NCBI GenBank assembly: GCA_937891135.1
Contig: CALAFB010000108.1
Span: forward strand, 1 to 5,393
DNA: 5,393 nt
From: an uncultured Elusimicrobium sp.
GTDB taxonomy: Bacteria > Elusimicrobiota > Elusimicrobia > Elusimicrobiales > Elusimicrobiaceae
Direction: 5' to 3'
In this document: positions 1-3,561 of the stretch, piece by piece
Numbering within the stretch: position 1 is the stretch's first letter
Layout of the letters: each line of letters starts with the position of its first letter
The notes under the pieces: generated by a model
What the model was told of the DNA's origin: nothing
The model's input: the letters and a program-made list of their open reading frames with translations, nothing else
Database searches by the model: none
Made by a program: the position numbers and the translations under genes

Positions 1-563
1 CGATTGGTGTGGAAGATAATACCGTAAAAGTGGATGACATAGTAGAAACCGCTAACCATTTTAAATGTATTGATATGATTATTGAGAATGCTAACTATAA
101 ACCTAGTGAACATTTTCTAAAAGAATTACACGGTGTGCTTAAAAACGGGACTTCGGATAGCCGCAAGGCATGGTTTGCCGTAGGGGATTATAAACGCAAA
201 CCCAATGAAGTGGGGGGACATGTTACGACCAGCCCGGAACAGGTAGCGGCTAAAATGAAAACCTTGCTGTCCAAGTATAACCGTAAAAATAAACACACGT
301 TTGAGGAATTATTAGATTTCCATTACCAATTTGAAGCCATCCATCCGTTCCAAGACGGGAACGGACGTATCGGGCGGCTGCTACTCTTTAAGGAATGTCT
401 GCGTAATAACATCGTTCCGTTTATCATTACGGACAAGATAAAGATGTTTTATTACAAAGGGCTTAACGAGTGGTCGAAAAATCACGAGCGCTTAACCGAT
501 ACCTGTTTGGCTGCACAAGACCAAATGAAAGCCGTGTTGGATTATTTTAAGATTTCTTATTAA
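1..563 (+). CDS. Fic-family protein (AMPylase/Fido domain), 5' end missing
   Basis: The frame is already open at the window edge (codons from base 3 read I-G-V-E-D-N), so the true start lies upstream and about 187 residues are seen. The decisive motif is the Fic catalytic loop HPFQDGNGRIGR at bases 342-377: His is the general base, Asp/Glu-like D binds metal, and GNGRxGR holds the nucleotide phosphates. All key residues are intact, so the enzyme should be catalytically competent. Fic enzymes usually transfer AMP to a Ser/Thr/Tyr hydroxyl of a target protein. Upstream, the segment around VGDYKRKPNEVGGH resembles the beta-hairpin 'flap' region (RxxxNxVG) that positions targets. The inhibitory (S/T)xxxE(G/N) helix of class II Fic proteins would lie in the missing N-terminus, so regulation cannot be judged. 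No C-terminal DNA-binding domain follows. The protein ends just after the Fic fold. The neighbour downstream is a tRNA relic, compatible with an accessory locus. The target is unknown. Confidence 0.93.
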   Translation, partial: IGVEDNTVKVDDIVETANHFKCIDMIIENANYKPSEHFLKELHGVLKNGTSDSRKAWFAVGDYKRKPNEVGGHVTTSPEQVAAKMKTLLSKYNRKNKHTFEELLDFHYQFEAIHPFQDGNGRIGRLLLFKECLRNNIVPFIITDKIKMFYYKGLNEWSKNHERLTDTCLAAQDQMKAVLDYFKISY

Positions 564-571
564 AGCAGGTT

Positions 572-606
572 AATACCGCACAGGACTTGAACCTGTGACC
601 TCCTGG
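572..606 (-). pseudogene. tRNA 3'-half relic (T arm plus flanks)
   Basis: On the minus strand these bases contain a perfect T arm: stem ACAGG, loop TTCAAGT, stem CCTGT (580-596), preceded by AGGTC as in a variable loop. The stretch at 580-603 matches the intact tRNA-Val T-arm/variable region (809-833) with one substitution and one single-base gap. There is no matching acceptor 5' strand, D arm or anticodon arm beyond it, so it is not a functional tRNA. It is either the remains of a neighbouring tRNA gene or the short tRNA 3' duplicate left by a site-specific integrative element. It sits directly after the Fic gene stop codon. Confidence 0.7.
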
Positions 607-763
607 ATAATTTAAGTAATTTCCAAAAGTGGATCTTGCAATTTTTGCCGTTAGAGAACTGGGGCTGAATTATCCGTATTTTGGGCAAGGGATAAAGCAC
701 TCTAAGAAGGTGAAGGATAGAAAGTTAAAACTTTTCTCGTCGGAAAAAGACACAATTAAACAT

Positions 764-790
764 AAAAAAATCCCCGTCTCAAGGGCGGGG
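764..790 (-). terminator. Rho-independent terminator of the tRNA-Val transcript
   Basis: Read on the minus strand, a 7-bp GC-rich stem (772-778 with 784-790, one G-T pair, 5-nt loop) is followed, after one A, by a run of seven T (plus-strand A at 764-770). It lies 10 nt past the 3' end of tRNA-Val. On the plus strand the stem is followed only by AAAA, so it should act on the minus-strand transcript. Confidence 0.85.
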
Positions 791-800
791 AAAATCAATT

Positions 801-872
801 TGGGCAGTACAGGATTTGAACCTGTGACCTTCCGCGTGTGAGGCGGACGCGCTACCGCTGCGCCAACTGCCC
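801..872 (-). tRNA. tRNA-Val (anticodon CAC)
   Basis: A 72-nt complete cloverleaf on the minus strand. The acceptor GGGCAGT pairs with ACTGCCC; D stem GCGC/GCGC has loop AGCGGTA; anticodon stem TCCGC/GCGGA has loop CTCACAC, giving anticodon CAC (reads GTG, Val). The variable loop is AGGTC. The T stem ACAGG/CCTGT has loop TTCAAAT. The discriminator is A. CCA is not encoded (the next bases are AAT), so it must be added by nucleotidyltransferase. A terminator follows at 764-790. Upstream, instead of a promoter at the usual distance, lie three tandem repeats that each carry the first part of this same tRNA; the probable promoter is beyond them at about 1200. Confidence 0.95.
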
Positions 873-1182
873 TTGAATTTTAAAACTGTACTTCCTACTT
901 CTTTGAGTGTCGGCGCATTTGTAGCGGTCCGCTCGGCGGACGAACTTTATGTTACTAGCGCTGCGCCAACTGCCCTTAGATTTTAAAACTGTACTTCTTG
1001 CTTCTTTGGGTGCTGGCGCATTTGTAGCGGTCCGCTTCGGCGGACGAACTTCATGTTACTAGCGCTGCGCCAACTGCCCTTGAATTTTAAAACTGTACTT
1101 TTTACTTCTTTGAGTGTCGGCGCATTCGTAGCGGTCCGCTCGGCGGACGAACTTTATGTTACTAGTGCTGCGCCAACTGTCT
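873..1182 (-). repeat. Three tandem ~103-bp units, each carrying the tRNA-Val 5' end
   Basis: Units lie at 873-975 (103 bp), 976-1079 (104 bp) and 1080-1182 (103 bp) and are about 90% identical by eye. In minus-strand orientation each starts with GGGCAGTTGGCGCAGC (last copy GACAGTTGGCGCAGC) and then xCTAG, matching the 5' end of the adjacent tRNA-Val up to the D loop. Each continues with an AT-rich spacer, a hairpin GTCCGC-loop-GCGGAC (e.g. 927-941), a return strand, and a TTTTAAAATTCAA linker flush with the next tRNA-like 5' end. The tRNA proper is preceded by the same linker. GTTGGCGCA of the tRNA part can pair over 9 bp with TGCGCCGAC (copies 1, 3) or TGCGCCAGC (copy 2) later in the unit, so each unit can fold into a bent stem-loop. 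There is no gene in this 357-bp gap; open frames here are low-complexity products of the repeat. Confidence 0.9.
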
Positions 1183-1199
1183 TTAAATACTACCTTACT

Positions 1200-1229
1200 A
1201 TTATATCATATTATGAAGAACTCTGTCTG
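1200..1229 (-). promoter_or_regulatory. Extended -10 promoter for the repeat/tRNA-Val transcript
   Basis: On the minus strand there is a perfect TGATATAAT (extended -10; TATAAT at 1200-1205, TGn at 1206-1208). A partial -35, CAGACA (1224-1229), sits 18 bp upstream. Predicted start is near 1193, about 11 nt before the first repeat. The -35 box abuts the stop codon of the MarC-like gene at 1230. This is the nearest convincing promoter upstream of tRNA-Val, which implies a ~430-nt precursor containing the repeats. Confidence 0.65.
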
Positions 1230-1910
1230 TTAATTCACATGCACGTGGATGAAGTCTGCATTTAACGTGCCGGGCAATAATTGGGCGATACCGTCAATCA
1301 TAAATTGCATGGCAATCGCACACAAAATCATTCCCATAAACCGGATAACAATCTGCGTACCGTTATGCCCTATTTTACTAAAAATATAACGCGCACTTAC
1401 TAAACAAGCCCCTACCACGCACGCACTTAAAAAGAGGACAAATATCATACTGGTAGTCATCAAGAAAGTGGTGCTTTTTTCAGCATACAAAATAACCGTG
1501 GTAATAGAACCGGGGCCGATAAATAACGGCATGGCTACTGGCACTAAAATATGGCTTAAACTGTTACGTGCTTGGTCAAACGTCGTACCCGAAGATGCGG
1601 CCGTTTCAATACCGCTATTTTCAAATTTACTTTTCCCTTGTAACATGCGCAGCCCCACCCGTAAAATAATGATAGACCCTGCCAAACGGAACGCGGGAAT
1701 TGTAATCCCAAACATAGTTAAAATGCGGTTACCGAATAAGAAAAAAACCAACAGTAATCCAAAAACAGCCCCGGCCATTAAAAGGGCTACCGCGCGTTGT
1801 ACTTTAGGGGTTTCATTTTCTACGTGTTCCAAAAAAATCGGCACGTTGCCGATGGGGTTTAAAATAGCAATAATACCAATAAACGAGTTTACGACAATAC
1901 TCCAATCCAT
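1230..1910 (-). CDS. MarC family integral inner-membrane protein
   Basis: A 226-residue, strongly hydrophobic protein with about six predicted membrane segments, the usual length and layout of the MarC/YhgN/YchE family (UPF0056). Signature sequences are present in both half-repeats: LNPIGNVPIFL near residues 17-27 and MPLFIGPGSITTVI near 127-140, and the last segment MGMILCAIAMQFMIDGIA (192-209) is family-typical. The two Gly/Pro-rich loops in opposite halves fit an inverted-repeat transporter-like fold. The name derives from the E. coli mar locus, but the family has no proven antibiotic-resistance role and its substrate is unknown. The ATG at 1910 is preceded by AGGAG (1923-1927) at a rather long 12-nt spacing. 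The gene stands alone; it is divergent from the structured RNA/pilin unit and its stop touches the promoter of the tRNA transcript. Confidence 0.93.
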   Translation of the reverse strand: MDWSIVVNSFIGIIAILNPIGNVPIFLEHVENETPKVQRAVALLMAGAVFGLLLVFFLFGNRILTMFGITIPAFRLAGSIIILRVGLRMLQGKSKFENSGIETAASSGTTFDQARNSLSHILVPVAMPLFIGPGSITTVILYAEKSTTFLMTTSMIFVLFLSACVVGACLVSARYIFSKIGHNGTQIVIRFMGMILCAIAMQFMIDGIAQLLPGTLNADFIHVHVN

Positions 1911-1954
1911 AGTCGGTTTGGGCTCCTGTAAAGGGGAAAATAACTGCTACTAAT

Positions 1955-1994
1955 AGTATATAAAATTAACGGGTTATTTTATATAATGAGTTAA
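1955..1994. promoter_or_regulatory. Divergent AT-rich promoter region between MarC-like gene and structured RNA
   Basis: Plus strand: a perfect TATAAT at 1982-1987 would start RNA near 1994, just upstream of the first helix of the structured RNA; no good -35 is seen at the right spacing. Minus strand: TATACT (1955-1960) could serve the MarC-like gene, again with a weak -35. The half-sites TTAAC (1966-1970) and GTTAA (1990-1994) flank the plus-strand -10 as an inverted repeat that could be an operator, but this may be chance. Confidence 0.35.
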
Positions 1995-2019
1995 GCCCAA
2001 TAAAGGGTTGCAATTTTTG

Positions 2020-2203
2020 TCTATAGATTATTTGTTGAAGTACGGGGTAAGCCCGTGCCGAGCAAAAGAAGGAAAACCTTCTTAGCATGTTAGAGATCAT
2101 CAAATAATCGTCTTGCTTTGGCCTGCCCCATTAGGGGTGGGTTAGCGGCGGTTATTTTTAAGGGTCATCTCTAACAGCTCTTAACTGAAATTGCCGCTTT
2201 TTT
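2020..2203 (+). ncRNA. Structured RNA, probable cis-regulatory leader of the pilin gene
   Basis: Helices seen directly: P1 GATTATTTG (2026-2034) with CAAATAATC (2101-2109), 9 bp; P2 GTACGGG (2040-2046) with CCCGTGC (2052-2058); P3 AAGAAGG (2066-2072) with CCTTCTT (2077-2083), AAAA loop; P5 2122-2129 with 2134-2141 (CCCC/GGGG core, ATTA loop); P4 TGTTAGAGAT (2088-2097) with ATCTCTAACA (2167-2176), 10 bp; and terminator stem P6 (2144-2153 with 2189-2198). P4 crosses both P1 and P6, so the fold is pseudoknotted, or P4 and P6 compete as switch states. I could not match it to a known riboswitch, 6S, tmRNA, SRP or RNase P RNA: their signature sequences are absent. The next gene's RBS begins 19 nt after the T-run with no room for a promoter, which favours an attenuator or riboswitch-like leader over a free-standing sRNA. 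The 5' boundary is uncertain (possible start ~1994). Confidence 0.6.
2144..2203 (+). terminator. Rho-independent terminator ending the structured RNA
   Basis: AGCGGCGGTT (2144-2153) pairs with AATTGCCGCT (2189-2198) over 10 bp (two G-T pairs), followed by T at 2198-2203. The 35-nt loop is long but can close a second small helix TTAAG/CTTAA (2158-2162 with 2180-2184). That helix presents ATCTCTAAC, the partner of the upstream GTTAGAGAT. Formation of that long-range helix could affect terminator efficiency. Confidence 0.65.
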
Positions 2204-2234
2204 GTTGGGAAATTACAAAGTAAGGAGACAAACT

Positions 2235-2951
2235 ATGAAAATTAAAAACACCCGGCGGGGTTTTACGCAAACAAACCAAAATAAGGAAAAAACCTCATTG
2301 AATAACGACAGGTACGTGGAAGATCCCCGACAACAGTCCTCGGGGATGACACCTTTATTGAACAACCCCTCACCACGGTGCGCGCTGCGCACTCGTCCTC
2401 TCCCTCTATGGAGAGGGGCCTCACATGGAGTATGCTCTTCCCCCTGGAGGGGGAAGATGGGCGTAGCCCAGATGAGGGGGGATCGCGGCTTTACGCTAAT
2501 AGAACTCTTAGTTGTCGTCCTCATCATCGGCATATTGGCCGCGGTGGCACTGCCACAGTATCAAAAAGCAGTGGCAAAAGTACAACTATTAGAGGTCGTT
2601 AACCAACTAGAAGCTATTCACAAAAGCGTTGTGTTATATCAGTTAGAACATGGAGAACGCCCTGATGCTAATGAAAGTCTAGATGTGTGGGATCGGGAAG
2701 ATGGTAACGATGCTTTCATCGGTCAACGCAAATGGTCCCGTAATGCAGTGTACATAACAAGTTCTCATAAAACTGCAGCTGGAACCATAACTTGCATTAT
2801 GTATATCAAACATCCTTCTTGGCAAGACGCAACTTATTGCATTACCAAAGATCCTTCGATGATTTCGTTATTAAAGGGATTAGGATGGAAACATAATCCT
2901 TCCGTTTCAAGCGGTGAGCAAGAAGGGTACAATGTACCCGTGTCATTTTAG
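2235..2951 (+). CDS. Type IV pilin (PilE/PilA-like) with palindrome-expanded leader
   Basis: A 238-residue prepilin. The class III cleavage motif is RG|FTLIE at residues 84-90 (cleavage after Gly85, Glu at +5), followed by the hydrophobic assembly helix to about residue 108 (VVVLIIGILAAVALPQYQ). The mature pilin is ~153 residues with a globular domain holding Cys187 and Cys202, a likely disulfide. Substrates of prepilin peptidase are exported and polymerised from the inner membrane. ATG 2235 has a perfect AAGGAG (2222-2227) 7 nt upstream. The leader would be 85 residues, far longer than the usual 5-25. It starts normally (MKIKNTRRGFT), is interrupted by ~228 bp of in-frame repeat DNA, and resumes at a second RGFT. 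An alternative start at ATG 2457 (GGAGG 6 nt upstream) gives an 11-residue leader. The gene follows the structured RNA and converges with the deaminase gene 26 bp away; no terminator is visible. Major versus minor pilin cannot be decided. Confidence 0.88.
   Translation: MKIKNTRRGFTQTNQNKEKTSLNNDRYVEDPRQQSSGMTPLLNNPSPRCALRTRPLPLWRGASHGVCSSPWRGKMGVAQMRGDRGFTLIELLVVVLIIGILAAVALPQYQKAVAKVQLLEVVNQLEAIHKSVVLYQLEHGERPDANESLDVWDREDGNDAFIGQRKWSRNAVYITSSHKTAAGTITCIMYIKHPSWQDATYCITKDPSMISLLKGLGWKHNPSVSSGEQEGYNVPVSF
2323..2347. repeat. Short palindrome inside the pilin leader
   Basis: ATCCCCGA (2323-2330) and TCGGGGAT (2340-2347) form an 8-bp perfect inverted repeat with a 9-nt loop. It is flanked by imperfect direct repeats ATTGAATAAC (2297-2306) and ATTGAACAAC (2357-2366), reminiscent of a target duplication. 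It resembles the dispersed GGGGAT-type palindromes common in bacterial intergenic DNA. It is translated here as part of the pilin leader if the 2235 start is used. Confidence 0.7.
2366..2480. repeat. Compound palindromic repeat element inserted in frame in the pilin gene
   Basis: The ends CCCCTCA (2366-2372) and TGAGGGG (2473-2479) form a terminal inverted repeat. Inside lie four perfect hairpins: GTGCGC/GCGCAC (2378-2392), CCTCTCC/GGAGAGG (2397-2416), CTTCCCCC/GGGGGAAG (2437-2456, TGGA loop) and TGGGC/GCCCA (2458-2470). Base composition is far more GC-rich than the surroundings. Such modular palindromes are typical of dispersed, transposase-less repeats (compare Rickettsia palindromic elements that enter ORFs in frame). 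This copy keeps the frame open and separates two RGFT-coding segments. Confidence 0.8.
2446..2459 (+). promoter_or_regulatory. Alternative Shine-Dalgarno and ATG supplied by the repeat element
   Basis: GGAGG at 2446-2450 stands 6 nt before ATG 2457-2459, in frame with the pilin. Translation from here would give the leader MGVAQMRGDRG, a normal size for a type IV prepilin. The GG at 2449-2450 and the following GGGAAG pair with CTTCCCCC (2437-2444) in an 8-bp hairpin, so access by ribosomes may be reduced. Confidence 0.4.
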
Positions 2952-2977
2952 AAAATTACTCCCGCACGAAAAACAAT

Positions 2978-3466
2978 TTAATATCCTTTCTCACCGAGTA
3001 AGGATTCGTCGTTATCAATCCAATCTTGCACGTTAATTTCGCGGAAATCGGTGGCCGTGTCGCGTACGATTACGTTTTTAATGCCTGCGTTAATAATTAA
3101 CCGTTTGCACATAGAGCAAGAGTTGGAATTTTTAATATACTCGTTGTTACTTACTTCCCGCCCGGATAAATAGAGCGTGGAATCCAGCATTTTATCGCGG
3201 GAGGCACTAATAATAGCATTGGCCTCTGCATGTACGCTGCGGCATAATTCATAGCGTTCTCCGCGCGGGACATTGAGTTCCTGGCGGATGCACTTGCCAA
3301 TATCACAGCAATTTTTCCGGCCGCGCGGGGCTCCGGCATACCCGGTAGAAATCACTTCATCATTTTTTACAATAACGGCCCCGTAACGGCGGCGTAAACA
3401 CGTGCCCCGTTGGGAAACAATATCGGCTAAATCTAAGTAGTAGTTAATTTTATCGCGTCGGGCCAT
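2978..3466 (-). CDS. dCMP deaminase (ComEB-like, zinc-dependent)
   Basis: A 162-residue cytidine/deoxycytidylate deaminase-fold protein; the predicted reaction is dCMP + H2O to dUMP + NH3, feeding thymidylate synthase, in the cytosol. The zinc/catalytic motif HAEANAI (His79, Glu81 as proton shuttle) is paired with C117-SMC120, the second zinc motif; the usual Pro before the first Cys is Ser here (NSCSMC). RRRYGAVIV (26-33) and the Cys-rich KNCCDIGKC...GERYELCRSVHAE stretch are typical of the dCMP deaminase/ComEB branch, as opposed to tRNA or guanine deaminases. Length is normal. The ATG at 3466 has AGGAG (3473-3477) 6 nt upstream. It is convergent with the pilin gene and divergent from the outer-membrane protein gene. 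The symbol is left blank because comEB-type naming depends on species. Confidence 0.93.
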   Translation of the reverse strand: MARRDKINYYLDLADIVSQRGTCLRRRYGAVIVKNDEVISTGYAGAPRGRKNCCDIGKCIRQELNVPRGERYELCRSVHAEANAIISASRDKMLDSTLYLSGREVSNNEYIKNSNSCSMCKRLIINAGIKNVIVRDTATDFREINVQDWIDNDESLLGEKGY

Positions 3467-3494
3467 AGGTATCTCCTAATTGGGATATGGCTTT

Positions 3495-3503
3495 ATTATA
3501 GCA
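3495..3503 (-). promoter_or_regulatory. Extended -10 promoter of the dCMP deaminase gene
   Basis: On the minus strand, TGCTATAAT is a perfect extended -10 (TATAAT 3495-3500, TGn 3501-3503). The -35 zone is only an A-rich run (about 3518-3525). The predicted start near 3488 leaves a ~22-nt leader containing the AGGAG site. Confidence 0.65.
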
Positions 3504-3548
3504 TATAAAGTAATTAGTTTTTTAATAGGCGGGGAGAATATAAAACAG

Positions 3549-3554
3549 TATAAT
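3549..3554 (+). promoter_or_regulatory. -10 box implying a leaderless mRNA for the outer-membrane protein
   Basis: A perfect TATAAT is followed by 7 nt and then ATG at 3562, so normal promoter geometry puts the transcription start on or next to the A of the start codon. No Shine-Dalgarno precedes the ATG (bases 3540-3561 lack any AGGA/GGAG); GGGGAG at 3531-3536 is 25 nt away. No clear -35 is seen. An overlapping TATAAA at 3539-3544 could give an ~11-nt leader instead. Confidence 0.5.
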
Positions 3555-3561
3555 ATGTAGT

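Noticed and set aside
629..841. 70-codon open frame after the Fic gene (GTG start)
   Set aside because: It runs through the terminator hairpin and into tRNA-Val; the STGFEPVTFRV end is the well-known false translation of an antisense tRNA. It has no SD and no recognisable domain. The interval 607-763 holds no convincing gene, only an 8-bp inverted repeat (605-612/668-675) of doubtful meaning.
873..1182. CRISPR array
   Set aside because: The units are contiguous ~103-bp repeats with no unique spacers and they contain tRNA sequence; there are no cas genes nearby.
1053..1265. 70-codon open frame on the plus strand over the repeats
   Set aside because: It is made of repeat-unit DNA plus the antisense of the MarC-like gene end; no SD and no family features.
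1468..1953. 161-codon plus-strand frame opposite the MarC-like gene
   Set aside because: It lies antisense to a gene with clear family motifs; its sequence is the antisense shadow of membrane-segment codons and shows no domain.
2020..2203. Known RNA classes: c-di-GMP-I or -II riboswitch, T-box, TPP, cobalamin, tmRNA, 6S, RNase P
   Set aside because: No GCAAAGCC/GGTAGC (c-di-GMP-I), TGGxACCGCG (T-box), CTGAGA (TPP), tRNA-like GGTTCRA end (tmRNA) or GAGGAAAGTC (RNase P) was found, and the pseudoknot layout does not fit 6S. A profile search would be decisive.
2213..2602. Two other open frames over the palindromic element (one on each strand)
   Set aside because: GC-rich palindromes keep several frames open at once. 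Only the frame leading into RGFTLIELL has a real domain, and it has the AAGGAG start signal.
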